Positions 1 to 8,442 of a stretch of 64,000 nt of DNA are shown piece by piece; the first letter of the stretch is position 1; the number at the start of each line of letters is the position of its first letter. The DNA is from Bradyrhizobium sp. 4 (GTDB lineage Bacteria > Pseudomonadota > Alphaproteobacteria > Rhizobiales > Xanthobacteraceae). The notes beneath the pieces were generated by a model. The model saw only the letters and a program-made list of their open reading frames with translations, had not been told where the DNA came from and did no database searches. Both the position numbers and the translations under genes were made by a program. The DNA lies in NCBI RefSeq assembly GCF_023100905.1, contig NZ_CP064686.1, positions 434,001 through 498,000 on the forward strand, in the 5' to 3' direction.

Positions 1-630
1 GCGGGCTCACCGGAAGTTCTGGTCGCGCAGGGCGACGTCTCCAAGGATGACGATTGCCGCAAGATCGTTGCGGCAGCTGGCGCCTGGGGCCGGCTCGACG
101 TGCTCGTCAACAATGCCGGCACCACCAAGCATGTCGCTCATGCCGATCTCGATGGATTGTCGGCGGAAGATTTCCAGCGCCTGTACGGCGTCAACACCAT
201 CGGCCCGTTCCAGATGGTGCGCGCGGCGCGCAGCCTGCTCGAGGCGGGCGCCAAGGTCTCTGGGCGGCCGTCCGCCGTGGTCAACATCTCCTCCGTCGCC
301 GGCATCAGCGGCGTCGGATCGTCGATCGCATACGCCGCGAGCAAGGGCGCGCTCAACACGATGACGCTGTCGCTGTCGCGCGCGCTGGCGCCGCTGATCC
401 GTGTCAACACGGTATGCCCGGGCTATATCGATACGCCCTGGTTCACCAAAGGCCGTGGCGAGGCGGGCGCCAAGCAAGTGCGCGACAGCGTCGTGGCCAA
501 GGTGCCGCTGAAGGTCGCATCATCGGCGGAAGACATCGCGCAACTCGTCTGCTTCCTGGCGATGCCGGCCTCCAGCAACATGACCGGCGAGGTCGTGCGC
601 ATGGATGCGGGCATGCATTTGGTGACGTGA
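1..630 (+). CDS. SDR-family oxidoreductase, 5' truncated
   Basis: The reading frame is open from the first base, so the N-terminal cofactor glycine motif lies outside the window. Visible are the structural motif NNAG (in DVLVNNAGTT), the catalytic Ser in VNISSVAG and the YAASK catalytic Tyr/Lys pair, all classical short-chain dehydrogenase features. The C-terminus ends in the usual SNMTGEVVRMDAGM segment. It is a FabG-like NAD(P)-dependent dehydrogenase; the substrate cannot be told from sequence. Confidence 0.9.
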   Translation, partial: AGSPEVLVAQGDVSKDDDCRKIVAAAGAWGRLDVLVNNAGTTKHVAHADLDGLSAEDFQRLYGVNTIGPFQMVRAARSLLEAGAKVSGRPSAVVNISSVAGISGVGSSIAYAASKGALNTMTLSLSRALAPLIRVNTVCPGYIDTPWFTKGRGEAGAKQVRDSVVAKVPLKVASSAEDIAQLVCFLAMPASSNMTGEVVRMDAGMHLVT

Positions 631-634
631 AGTC

Positions 635-720
635 GTCATTGCGAACGAAGCGAAGCAAGCCAGACTGCCTCCAAGGCAACACTCTGGATTGCTTCGTCGC
701 AAGAGCTCCTCGCAATGACG
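635..720. repeat. intergenic palindromic repeat, Bradyrhizobium type
   Basis: The ends are GTCATTGCGA and its complement TCGCAATGAC, with interior arms based on AGCAAGCCAGA and TCTGGATTGCTT. It lies directly after the SDR stop and can form a long hairpin. A second, better preserved copy lies at 3089-3166. Such short palindromes are scattered between genes in Bradyrhizobium genomes; a terminator or mRNA-stability role is possible. Confidence 0.7.
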
Positions 721-761
721 ATGTGGGGGCCGTGTGCCTTTTCCCCAGACGCCTTAGCGCG

Positions 762-1034
762 TCACCCCTTGATCACGCCGCTCGCCACCAGCCGGTGCCA
801 GATGAACAGCACCACCACGGCGCCGATGGTGGCCATGATGAATCCCGCGCCCTGGTCGGGACTGTAGTGCCCGATGGCCTGGCCGATGAAGGTCGCGAGA
901 AACGCGCCGGCGATGCCGAGGATGGTGGTGAGGATGAAGCCGCTCGGATTGTTCGGTCCCGGCGCCAGCCAACGCGCGATGAGGCCGGCGACGAAGCCGA
1001 CGACGATGATCCACAACAAGCCACCCATGCTCAT
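762..1034 (-). CDS. GlsB/YeaQ/YmgE family membrane protein
   Basis: The 90-aa protein has three hydrophobic segments, about residues 4-22, 32-52 and 63-82, spaced by glycines (GFVAGLIARWL, TTILGIAGAFLATFIG). This is the pattern of the transglycosylase-associated / GlsB stress-response family of inner-membrane proteins. The start at 1034 has GGAAG about 7 nt upstream. The molecular function of the family is poorly known. It is transcribed convergently with the SDR gene. Confidence 0.85.
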   Translation of the reverse strand: MSMGGLLWIIVVGFVAGLIARWLAPGPNNPSGFILTTILGIAGAFLATFIGQAIGHYSPDQGAGFIMATIGAVVVLFIWHRLVASGVIKG

Positions 1035-1065
1035 GTCCGTGCTTCCCTCGTTTGACTAAACTAAA

Positions 1066-1647
1066 TCAGACTCTGCCCGCGATCTCATGCTCGGTCGGCA
1101 GCCGTCCGTCCGGCGTCAGATGATCGACCACCTGCGGCAGATACTGGCTGAGACCCGAGAGCAGCTCGTCACGCGACAAGCCGCTTTGGGCGGACAGGCT
1201 CTCGATCTGGTCGGCGCCGAGCGCATTGGCGAGATCGCCTGGTGCGATCGCCTTGTTCTCGCCCTTGCCGACCCAGGTATTGGCAGCGTCGCCATGACCG
1301 CTCTGCTGGAGCTGGTTGAGGAGATCGCCGAGCCCGCCGCTGAGCACGCTGCCGGCCGCGCCGCCCGCGAGCAGGCCGCCAAGGCCGCCCTTCAACAGGT
1401 CACCGAGGCCGCCGCCAGCGCCCGCATTCACCGGCGGGGGGAGATGCGTCGGCGTCGGTGCCGGGGACGGCTGCGGCGCGCTGCCGCTCTGGTTGCCGCT
1501 CAAATGCTTGAATGCCTTCCAGGCGAGCAGGCCAAGCAGCGCCATGGTCATGGGCGACATGCCGCCGCTGGATGAGGATTGTGAACTCGGCGTGCTTGGG
1601 CCGCGCGGGCCGTTCTGCATGCCGTTGAGGACGTCGAGCAAACCCAT
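1066..1647 (-). CDS. YidB-like DUF937 protein
   Basis: The 193-aa protein opens with MGLLDVLNGM, has a Ser/Pro/Gly-rich low-complexity segment (about 12-75) and a C-terminal DUF937-like domain with GADQIESLSAQSGLS and LSQYLPQVVDHLTPDGRLP. These are hallmarks of the YidB/DUF937 family. A good ribosome site (GGAGAACGCC) precedes the ATG. The biochemical role is unknown. It lies 31 bp upstream of the GlsB-like gene on the same strand and may be cotranscribed with it. Confidence 0.85.
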   Translation of the reverse strand: MGLLDVLNGMQNGPRGPSTPSSQSSSSGGMSPMTMALLGLLAWKAFKHLSGNQSGSAPQPSPAPTPTHLPPPVNAGAGGGLGDLLKGGLGGLLAGGAAGSVLSGGLGDLLNQLQQSGHGDAANTWVGKGENKAIAPGDLANALGADQIESLSAQSGLSRDELLSGLSQYLPQVVDHLTPDGRLPTEHEIAGRV

Positions 1648-1806
1648 GGCGTTCTCCTTTGGCGTTTTCTTGCCGGTAACAAGCCCCGTTCGAAAACATA
1701 TGAGGCTGTCATGACGGTTACAAGGCGATTGCGCCGCAACTGCGGGAATGGGCAGCAGGCACAGCCTCTGCTATCGAGGGCAGATCGTTAAAGGGGGCAA
1801 GCCGAG

Positions 1807-2808
1807 GTGATGGCGGATCGACCGATCGTGGTGGCCGGCGCAGGCGCCATCGGATGTTTCGTCGGCGGCACCTTGGCGGCTGCCGGCCGCCGCGTCGCGT
1901 TCCTGGTGCGGCCGCGGGTGAAGACCGAGATCGAGCGGTTCGGCCTGCTTCTGACCGATTTCGACGGCTCCGAGACGAAGCTCGACCCGGGCCGTCTCGC
2001 GCTGTCGGAAGATCCCGCGATCTTTCACGGCGCCGGCATCGTGCTGGTCACGGTGAAGAGCGCCGACACGGCAGGTGTCGCCGACCAGATCGCGCAGCAT
2101 GCGCCGCAGGACGCCGTCATCGTCTCGCTGCAAAACGGCGTCGGCAATGTCGCGGTGCTGCGCGAGCGCCTCGGCGACCGCCGCGTGCTCGCCGGCATGG
2201 TGCCTTTCAACGTGGTCGGGATGGGCGAGGGCCGCTTCCACCGCTCGACCTCCGGCGACATTCATGTTGGCGAAGACGACGCGAACACGGCCGCAGCGCT
2301 GTCGGTGCCGGGGCTCGCCATGCGCGCGAGCCACGACATCACCGGCGTGCAATGGGGCAAGCTGATCATCAATTTGAACAACGCGCTCAGCGCCTTGTCC
2401 GACATGCCGCTCGCCGCGCAATTGGCGAACCGCGATTGGCGAAGGCTGTTCGCCGACCAGATGGCGGAGGGGCTGGCTGCGATGAGGGCCGCGGGCATTA
2501 CACCGGTCTCGGCGACGCCGATCCCGTCATCCTGGACGCCCAGCTTGCTGAGACTGCCTGATCCGATTTTCAAGCTGATCCTGGGACGGACCATGAAGAT
2601 CGATCCCGAGGCGCGTTCCTCGATGTGGCAGGATTTGAAGCAGGGCCGCAAGACCGAGATCGACTATCTCCAGGGCGCGATCATCGCGCTCGCCGAGCAA
2701 AACAATGTCGACGTGCCGCTGTCGCGCCGCATTGTTGCGCTGATCAAAGAGGCTGAGGCCGCGGGCACGGGCTCACCGCGGCTGACGCCGCAGCAGGTTC
2801 GCGGATAA
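1807..2808 (+). CDS. 2-dehydropantoate 2-reductase family protein
   Basis: The N-terminal Rossmann motif VAGAGAIGCFVGGTLAAAG, the VKSADT segment and LQNGVGN followed by the C-terminal KLIINLNNALSAL helix region match the ApbA/PanE ketopantoate reductase family, which reduces 2-dehydropantoate with NADPH in pantothenate synthesis. Length (333 aa) is typical. GTG at 1807 is followed immediately by ATG at 1810; either could be the start. A second family member lies at 55535-56509, so one or both may act on another 2-oxo acid. Confidence 0.85.
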   Translation: MMADRPIVVAGAGAIGCFVGGTLAAAGRRVAFLVRPRVKTEIERFGLLLTDFDGSETKLDPGRLALSEDPAIFHGAGIVLVTVKSADTAGVADQIAQHAPQDAVIVSLQNGVGNVAVLRERLGDRRVLAGMVPFNVVGMGEGRFHRSTSGDIHVGEDDANTAAALSVPGLAMRASHDITGVQWGKLIINLNNALSALSDMPLAAQLANRDWRRLFADQMAEGLAAMRAAGITPVSATPIPSSWTPSLLRLPDPIFKLILGRTMKIDPEARSSMWQDLKQGRKTEIDYLQGAIIALAEQNNVDVPLSRRIVALIKEAEAAGTGSPRLTPQQVRG

Positions 2809-2844
2809 CGCATGAGTTCAGGCTGCGCGACGGGAGGAGCAACG

Positions 2845-3060
2845 ATGAAACGTCGTCTGACGATCGGATTCGCGTTGGCCGTGCTCTGCGCCGCGTCCTC
2901 GGTCGCGGAGGCCCGGCCGCCGACGGTCATGAACTCTCCCGGCTATGACAGGCGATTGCAGGAGAGCAGGTCGCAATTGGGCAGTTCTCCGACGACAACG
3001 GCGCCTGCGAATGCGCCCGTTGCGTCTCCCAAGCGCAGCAAGAAGAAGCCTCCGAACTGA
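2845..3060 (+). CDS. small secreted hypothetical protein
   Basis: The start at 2845 is chosen because GGGAGGAGC lies just upstream; an in-frame ATG at 2812 has no ribosome site. The 71-aa product begins with a signal peptide (MKRRLTIGFALAVLCAASS, cleavage likely after AEA) and continues as a short Pro/Ser/Lys-rich tail. It follows the ketopantoate reductase by 36 nt. Function unknown. Confidence 0.6.
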   Translation: MKRRLTIGFALAVLCAASSVAEARPPTVMNSPGYDRRLQESRSQLGSSPTTTAPANAPVASPKRSKKKPPN

Positions 3061-3088
3061 GGATGTAAGCGCGGTCTCCATCACACCC

Positions 3089-3166
3089 GTCATTGCGAGC
3101 GCAGCGAAGCAATCCAGAATCCCCACGCGGAAAGACCCTGGATTGCTTCGCTGCGCTCGCAATGAC
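3089..3166. repeat. intergenic palindromic repeat, Bradyrhizobium type
   Basis: A near-perfect inverted repeat with arms starting GTCATTGCGAGCGCAGCGAA, a loop of about 20 nt and the complementary arm ending CGCTCGCAATGAC. It lies between convergent genes and would form a very stable stem on either strand. Same family as 635-720. Confidence 0.8.
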
Positions 3167-3175
3167 GGCGGAGAC

Positions 3176-3808
3176 TCAGCCCTTCTTCGCCGGCTTGCTC
3201 GGCGTCGGGCTGAACAGCTTCTTGATGTCGTTCAAACCATCCGACAGCCGCGGCCATTCGCAGGAGAACGAGCCCTTGGTGCAGGGCGCGCCCTTCGGCC
3301 GCGGCCGCGCGTCGCCGATGGCGGCCTGCTGGACTTTCGGCCGCTCGACCGGCACCGGCACGCGCTCGACCTCGGTTCGCAACGCGACCCGCTGGAGCTG
3401 CTGCACCTGTTGTTCCTGCTGCTCGCGCTGCTGGCGCGCGGTGGCCTGCGCGGCTTCATTGCTGCGGCGCTGATTGGCGAGATAGGCGGTGTAGGCTTCG
3501 TCGATCTTCTTCTGCTCCTCCGGCGTCGGATTGGGGCCGGCGATATCGAAGGTGCGGTCCTGGAGGAAATCGTAATAGGAATAGCCGCCGCCTGCCTTGC
3601 GCCGGCCGGCGAATTTGGCGTTGCAGTCGGCAAGCGCAGCCGTCTTCTCGGATTTGGTCGTGGCTTTTTCGGCGGCGTCGGCGCAGGCCTCGAAGTCAAC
3701 AGGCGCGCGCTTCCACCATTGTGCCTGGGCATGCGACGGCGCCAGCAGGAAAAATCCTGCTGCGGCAACCACAAGCGCCGCACGACGCGATGCAACTACG
3801 TCCGACAT
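3176..3808 (-). CDS. exported hypothetical protein with Gln-rich coiled segment
   Basis: The 210-aa product has an N-terminal signal peptide (hydrophobic core AALVVAAAGFFLLAP, cleavage near AQAQ), a Cys-containing region (FEACADAAEKA, ALADCNAKF), a Gln/Arg-rich stretch around 115-145 likely to be helical, and a CTKGSFSCEW Cys pair near the C-terminus. A periplasmic location is likely. Function not recognised. Confidence 0.7.
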   Translation of the reverse strand: MSDVVASRRAALVVAAAGFFLLAPSHAQAQWWKRAPVDFEACADAAEKATTKSEKTAALADCNAKFAGRRKAGGGYSYYDFLQDRTFDIAGPNPTPEEQKKIDEAYTAYLANQRRSNEAAQATARQQREQQEQQVQQLQRVALRTEVERVPVPVERPKVQQAAIGDARPRPKGAPCTKGSFSCEWPRLSDGLNDIKKLFSPTPSKPAKKG

Positions 3809-4016
3809 TCTACGAGAGCATTCCTTGCAAAACTCAACCCGAACTGAGTCGGACTGATTTTTGCCCCTTTATGGCCGGCTTGTCACCCATGGAACCCGGG
3901 AATTTCATGGCTGCGATGCTGACATTTTTTGCTTGACGTGGCGCGGGAGTCACAGCGTCACTTGATCCTGCGGTCGCCTCGTCGGCGACGCCAAGAAGAC
4001 GAAGTGGAAACGCCTG

Positions 4017-5534
4017 ATGCTGCTGCCCCTGTCCGACGTGCCGCGCTGGTACGCCGAGCGCAAACCGCAAGGCACGATCGCCGTCCGTCACGGGCAGGAT
4101 ACGCTGACATGGGACGCGCTGGAGCGCGGCGCCAATCGGCGCGCGCGGGCGTTCATGGCCAAAGGCGTCAGGCCCGGCGACTTCGTCGCGATCGGTTTGC
4201 CGAACGGCAATGCGTTCTTCGAGACCTCGTTTGCGGTGTGGAAATGCGGGGCGACGCCGACCTCGCTGTCATGGCGGCTGCCGCGCGGCGAAGCCGCCGC
4301 GGTGCTCGACATCTTGAAGCCGGCGCTGGTGGTCGGCGGCGAAGCCGACTGGAACGCGCCGAACCGTCTGCCCGCGGATTTCGTGCCGGAAGGGTTTTCG
4401 GACGAGCCGCTCACCGCACCGGTGACGCGCTATTGGAAAGCGATGACCAGCGGCGGATCGACCGGCCGCCCCAAGGTGATCCTCGATCACCAGCCGGCGG
4501 TGACCGACACGGTCGCCGCGCCGCCGCTCAACATCCCCTTCGGGGTCTCGCTGCTCAATCCCGGTCCGCTCTATCACAATGCGCCGTTCATCGTGTCGCA
4601 TTACGCGCTGTTCACCGGCGGCCAGCTCACCGGCCTCGTCAAGTTCGATGCCGAGGAGGCGCTGCGGCAAATCGCGCGCGAGCGCGTGCAATGGGTCAAT
4701 TTCGTGCCCACCATGATGCACCGGATCTGGGCGCTGCCGGAGCACGTGCGCAACGCCTATGATGTGTCTAGCCTGCAAACCGTCTTCCACATGGCCGCTC
4801 CGATGCCACCCTGGCTGAAGGAGAACTGGATCGCCTGGCTCGGGCCCGAGCGAATCTGGGAGCTCTATGGCGGTACCGAGCGGCAGGGCTCCTGCATCAT
4901 CTCCGGCACGGAATGGCTGACGCACAAGGGCTCGGTCGGCAAGATCGGCGAGATGGCGCGCTTGCGCATCATCGGCGAGGACGGCAACGACGTTGCGCCG
5001 GGCGAGACCGGCGAGATCTACTTCCTCAACAATGACGGCAAGGATGCCACCTATCACTATCTCGGCGCCGAGCCGAAGCGCCGCGCGGACGGCTGGGAAT
5101 CGCTGGGTGATATCGGCAGGCTCGATGCGGAAGGCTATCTGTATCTCGGTGACCGCCTCGCCGACATGGTGCTGCGCGGCGGCGCCAACATCTATCCCGC
5201 CGAGGTCGAGGCTGCCGTCTCCGCCTGTCCGGGCGTGCGCTCCTGCGTGGTGGTGGGATTGCCCGATCCGGAATTGGGCCAGCGCGTGCACGCCATCATC
5301 GAGCCGGAGGGCGATGCGGTCGGTCAGGCCATCGCCGACGGCATGGCGGATTTCCTCAAGGACCGGCTCAGCCGCTACAAGCATCCGGAGAGCTTCGAGA
5401 TCGTCACGGCCCCGCCGCGCGACGATTCCGGTAAAGTTCGCCGCACCCTGTTGCGCGACGAGCGCGCGGCGTGGATGAAGGAGGGGCGCGCGTTCCGGGT
5501 TTGGCCGGCGAAGGCGCGGGTGGACGCAGAGTAA
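4017..5534 (+). CDS. class I adenylate-forming acyl-CoA synthetase
   Basis: The protein is 505 aa. It contains the ATP-binding loop MTSGGSTGRPKVI (about 142-154), the adenylate motif ELYGGTE, the hinge region SLGDIGRLDAEGYLYLGDR and the C-terminal lysine region DDSGKVRRTLLRD. These identify an AMP-dependent acyl/aryl-acid CoA ligase; AAPMPPWLKENW and the overall layout resemble bile-acid or aromatic-acid CoA ligases. It heads a plus-strand run with RraA-like, cupin and Bug-receptor genes, suggesting uptake and degradation of an organic acid. Substrate unknown. Confidence 0.9.
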   Translation: MLLPLSDVPRWYAERKPQGTIAVRHGQDTLTWDALERGANRRARAFMAKGVRPGDFVAIGLPNGNAFFETSFAVWKCGATPTSLSWRLPRGEAAAVLDILKPALVVGGEADWNAPNRLPADFVPEGFSDEPLTAPVTRYWKAMTSGGSTGRPKVILDHQPAVTDTVAAPPLNIPFGVSLLNPGPLYHNAPFIVSHYALFTGGQLTGLVKFDAEEALRQIARERVQWVNFVPTMMHRIWALPEHVRNAYDVSSLQTVFHMAAPMPPWLKENWIAWLGPERIWELYGGTERQGSCIISGTEWLTHKGSVGKIGEMARLRIIGEDGNDVAPGETGEIYFLNNDGKDATYHYLGAEPKRRADGWESLGDIGRLDAEGYLYLGDRLADMVLRGGANIYPAEVEAAVSACPGVRSCVVVGLPDPELGQRVHAIIEPEGDAVGQAIADGMADFLKDRLSRYKHPESFEIVTAPPRDDSGKVRRTLLRDERAAWMKEGRAFRVWPAKARVDAE

Positions 5535-5578
5535 AGAGCGCACGCCGAGTAAAGACAATTACGGAAGGATTTTGGGAC

Positions 5579-6217
5579 ATGACCATCACCATCGCTGCGA
5601 ACGCCGTGCCGAAGCCGCCGGCCGAGATCATCGAGGGTTTTCGCGGCGCGCCGACCTCGGTCATTTCGGACAATCTCGGCCGGCTGCCGGGCGCAGTGGG
5701 GCTAAAACCCTATCATCGCGGCGCCAAGCTGGTGGGCACGGCCTTCACGGTCCGCACCCGTCCTGGCGACAATCTCGCCATCCATCGCGCGCTCGAGTTG
5801 GTGGGCCCCGGCGACGTCATTGTGGTCGATGGCGGCGGCGATGAGACCCGCGCGCTGGTGGGCGAGATCATGAAGAATATCGCGCAATGGCGCAAAGCCG
5901 AAGGCTATGTCATCGACGGCGCGATCCGCGACGTCGCGGCGTTCGCGGCCGATGACTTTCCCTGCTACGCCCGCGCGGTGATCCACCGCGGCCCCTACAA
6001 GAACGGCCCCGGCGAGATCAACGTGCCTGTTTCGATCGGCGGCAGCGTGATCTCGCCCGGCGACATCGTCGTCGGCGACGAGGACGGCGTGGTGTCGTTT
6101 GCCGCCGCCGGTGCCGCGGCGCTGCTGGACGCCGTGCGCGCCCAGGTCGCGCGCGAGGAGGAGACGCTGAAGGCGATCCGCGAAGGCCGTTATCAGGGCT
6201 CGTATGGCAAATCCTGA
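5579..6217 (+). CDS. RraA-like dimethylmenaquinone methyltransferase / HMG aldolase family protein
   Basis: The start at 5579 follows ACGGAAGGA. The 212-aa product has the RraA/HMG-aldolase core: TSVISDNLGRLPG, GDVIVVDGGGDETRALVGE with the metal-site region, and EGYVIDGAIRDVA with the conserved D-G-x-x-R-D. Metal-dependent members cleave 4-hydroxy-4-methyl-2-oxoglutarate-type acids; others inhibit RNase E. The catabolic operon context favours an aldolase or decarboxylase role. Confidence 0.85.
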   Translation: MTITIAANAVPKPPAEIIEGFRGAPTSVISDNLGRLPGAVGLKPYHRGAKLVGTAFTVRTRPGDNLAIHRALELVGPGDVIVVDGGGDETRALVGEIMKNIAQWRKAEGYVIDGAIRDVAAFAADDFPCYARAVIHRGPYKNGPGEINVPVSIGGSVISPGDIVVGDEDGVVSFAAAGAAALLDAVRAQVAREEETLKAIREGRYQGSYGKS

Positions 6218-6243
6218 TCAGAGAAAAAGAAGGGGAGGATGGC

Positions 6244-6615
6244 GTGAGCCAGAAGGACGAATTCCACAATCTCGACGACACAGCCGACGGATTGTTTCGC
6301 GAGCTCGCGGCAGGCGTGACCACGCGCATCTTCTCCGGCGAGCAGGCCATGCTGTCGGTGGTGACCCTGGCGCCGCATGCGCAAGGCACGCTGCACCATC
6401 ATCCCGAGGAGCAATGGGGCGTGCTGCTCGACGGCTCCGCCATCCGTGTCCAGGGCGATGAGGAGATTGCCGTGAAGAAGGGCGATTTCTGGCGCACGCC
6501 CGGCAACGTGCCGCACACCATGCGCGCCGGCCCCGACGGCGCTCGCGTGCTGGACATCTTCAGTCCGCCGCGGCCAGAATACAGAAAAGCGGGATCCGGT
6601 TTCGGAAAGACCTAA
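6244..6615 (+). CDS. cupin-domain protein
   Basis: The 123-aa single-domain protein uses a GTG start at 6244 after GGGGAGGAT. The first cupin motif is seen as GTLHHHPEEQWGVLLDG (metal-binding His and Glu) and the second as GDFWRTPGNVPHTMRAG. Single cupins of this size are often dioxygenase-like or binding proteins. It lies 26 bp after the RraA-like gene. Substrate unknown. Confidence 0.85.
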   Translation: MSQKDEFHNLDDTADGLFRELAAGVTTRIFSGEQAMLSVVTLAPHAQGTLHHHPEEQWGVLLDGSAIRVQGDEEIAVKKGDFWRTPGNVPHTMRAGPDGARVLDIFSPPRPEYRKAGSGFGKT

Positions 6616-6662
6616 AGCGCCAAGAGCAAAAGCCGGGCGCGAGAAAACAGGGGAGGGATACC

Positions 6663-7619
6663 ATGACGATCACACGACGGACGCTGCTCGCAGCGCCGGC
6701 TATTCTCGCGATGACGCCGGCGTTGGCGCAGGCTTCAAAAATCACGCTGGTGGTGCCGTTTCCGCCGGGCGGATCGACCGATGCGATGGCGCGGCTACTC
6801 CAGAGTCATCTGCAAACCAAGCTCAGCCGCATCGTCATCGTCGAGAACAAGTCGGGCGCCGCCGGCGCGCTCGGTGCGGCGCAGGTCGCCAAGAGCCCGC
6901 CTGATGGCTCGACGTTCCTGGTCACCTTCGATTCCCACGCGGTGATCCCCTCCATCCTCGACAAGCCGCCCGTCGATGTCGAGCGCGAGCTGATGCCGGT
7001 GTTGCTGGTCGGCACCGCGCCATATGTGATCGCGGCCGGTGCGGGCCGTCCCTACAAGAGCTTTGCCGACGTGGTGGCGGCCTGCAAGGCGACGCCCGGC
7101 GCGGTGAAATATGCCTCCGTCGGCATCGGCACGCTCGGCCATCTCGCCATGACCGTGCTCGGCAACAAGGCCGGCGTCGAGATCATGCACGTGCCCTAGC
7201 GCGGCGGTGGCCCCGCGATGAACGACGTGCTCGGCGGCCATGTCGATCTGATCGCGGGATCGGCGGCGCTGGTCGCAGCCCAGCTCGGCACCAACATGCT
7301 GCGCCCGATCCTGCAACTCGGCCGCGAGCGGCTGCCCGGCCTGCCGGATACGCCGACCGCGATCGAGGCAGGCTTCCCGGATTTCGAGACGCTGGCCTGG
7401 TGGGGCATCTTCGCGCCCACGGGCACGCCGCCGGACATCGTCGCCGGCCTCGCGACGGCATCCAAGGAGATCCTGAGCGAGCCCGCGACCGCCGCCCAGC
7501 TCAAGGAAACGCAGCAGATGACGCTGCTGCTCGAGGATGGTCCTGCCTTCAAGACTTTCTTCGACAAGCAGGTCGCCACTTGGGGCAAAGTGGTGAAGGA
7601 CAACAATATCCGGGCGTGA
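6663..7619 (+). pseudogene. Bug/TctC-family solute receptor interrupted by TAG
   Basis: The frame encodes an N-terminal signal (MTITRRTLLAAPAILAMTPA), the family motif ITLVVPFPPGGSTDAMAR and, after codon 178, an in-frame TAG at 7197-7199. The same frame continues with RGGGPAMNDVLGGHVD, normally preceded by a Tyr in HVPY, and runs to a normal C-terminus at 7619. Bug proteins are periplasmic receptors of tripartite tricarboxylate transporters. A single nonsense change (Tyr to amber) is the simplest reading; internal restart at 7218 could give only the second lobe. Confidence 0.85.
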
Positions 7620-7716
7620 GGCTGTCCGGCTGGCGTTTGCATTGATCGAGGTGAGGGCTTCCGATCCCGCCTCCGCTTTGATATGAAGCCCCGGTAACCC
7701 GCTCTGCGGGTTCCGC

Positions 7717-7793
7717 GGTCCCGTAGCTCAGCCGGATAGAGCGACGGTTTCCTAAACCGTAGGTCGCATGTTCGAGTCATGCCGGGATCGCCA
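7717..7793 (+). tRNA. tRNA-Arg (anticodon CCT)
   Basis: A cloverleaf can be drawn directly: acceptor GGTCCCG with CGGGATC (one G-T pair), D arm GCTC...GAGC, anticodon stem ACGGT/ACCGT with loop TTCCTAA, T arm GCATG/CATGC with TTCGAGT, discriminator G and an encoded CCA. The anticodon CCT reads AGG. A 7-bp hairpin (7696-7712) lies just upstream. This gene is the integration target: its 3' 47 nt are repeated at 52246-52292. Confidence 0.95.
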
Positions 7794-7794
7794 G
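7747..7794. repeat. attL core repeat (tRNA-Arg 3' end)
   Basis: These 48 bp, from the anticodon loop through CCA plus one base, are identical to 52246-52293. The match breaks on both sides. This is the crossover segment expected for a tRNA-targeting tyrosine integrase; the left copy leaves the tRNA gene intact. Confidence 0.93.
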
Positions 7795-7830
7795 ACTTTT
7801 CAAACGTTTAGCTAAAATCCCCGTCGGGTT

Positions 7831-7848
7831 TAGCCATTTTCTAGCCAC
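7831..7848 (+). promoter_or_regulatory. candidate integrase arm-type site (left)
   Basis: TAGCCATTTTCTAGCCAC consists of two TAGCCA units 11 bp apart. The same arrangement, 16 of 18 bases identical and in the same orientation, lies at 52107-52124 near the other end. It is 37 bp inside attL. Paired short repeats near both ends fit arm-type binding sites of a tyrosine integrase or excisionase sites. Confidence 0.5.
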
Positions 7849-7861
7849 TAACCTCGTAAGA

Positions 7862-7887
7862 AAAAGCCCCGTTTTGAAGCGGGGCCT
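7862..7887 (-). terminator. rho-independent terminator
   Basis: The stem GCCCCG (7866-7871) / CGGGGC (7880-7885) is followed on the minus strand by TTTTTCTT. It lies 6 bp after the stop of the exported-protein gene at 7893-8150 and separates it from the tRNA. Confidence 0.75.
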
Positions 7888-7892
7888 TTGTC

Positions 7893-8150
7893 TCAATCTC
7901 GTTCTTTGACGATAGTTTTGCTGCGGGTGCCATCATCATGTTCTTTTTTGATGACGGTGGTGCGATCGGCAGGCTCGTGCTCTCTGACTACGGTTTCACG
8001 TTCACGAACAACATCGCGATCTCGGTCGGGGCTTTGACCAACAGTCACGCCAGCCCCAACTGGGCCGACGCCGACACCGACGCCAACTTCATCCGCGAGT
8101 GCGGGCGTGGCGAGCGCGCCCAATGCAGCTAATACCAGTAGGGCTTTCAT
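7893..8150 (-). CDS. small exported hypothetical protein
   Basis: The start at 8150 is preferred to the ATG two codons upstream because GAGGAG lies 6 nt before it. The 85-aa product has a signal peptide (MKALLVLAALGALATPALA), a Gly/Val-rich stretch (VGVGVGVGPVGAGVTVG) and a highly charged C-terminus (ERETVVREHEPADRT). Similar proteins are, to my knowledge, frequent in Bradyrhizobium. Probably periplasmic; function unknown. It is the first gene inside the left end. Confidence 0.7.
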   Translation of the reverse strand: MKALLVLAALGALATPALADEVGVGVGVGPVGAGVTVGQSPDRDRDVVRERETVVREHEPADRTTVIKKEHDDGTRSKTIVKERD

Positions 8151-8301
8151 CGACATCTCCTCTGTCCATTACAGAAAAGGAGCAATCCAGCCCTTTGGAC
8201 GAAGTTCCTGAAGCGTTGCAAACCTCTCCGGAACTTGATCGGACACCAGGCCACTACCCGTTCAGTGGTGATGCCGGTGTCGCCACCGGCATCGTTCTGA
8301 C

Positions 8302-8442
8302 TTAACGCTGACCCTTCTTTTCGTCCTGAGACAAGACAGAGGCTGCGAGCTTCTTCGATTCAGCAGCGGTCGGCTTTTTGTCGCCGCTGAGAACCTTGGA
8401 TGCAAGGGTGGAAAGTTTGCTCGACGATTGCTTAGTAGCCAT
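8302..8442 (-). CDS. 46-aa Ser/Lys/Ala-rich protein
   Basis: This short gene encodes a 46-residue basic protein starting MATKQSSSKLSTLASKVLSG and ending SQDEKKGQR. The composition and the SKLSTLASKVLSGDKKPTA pattern match a small conserved protein that I recall from rhizobial genomes and prophages. GGAAC lies a few bases before the ATG. Function unknown. Confidence 0.65.
   Translation of the reverse strand: MATKQSSSKLSTLASKVLSGDKKPTAAESKKLAASVLSQDEKKGQR

Noticed and set aside
4269..5558. Long minus-strand frames antisense to the acyl-CoA synthetase and other high-GC host genes
   Set aside because: Shadow frames due to high GC at third codon positions; the sense genes have all catalytic motifs.
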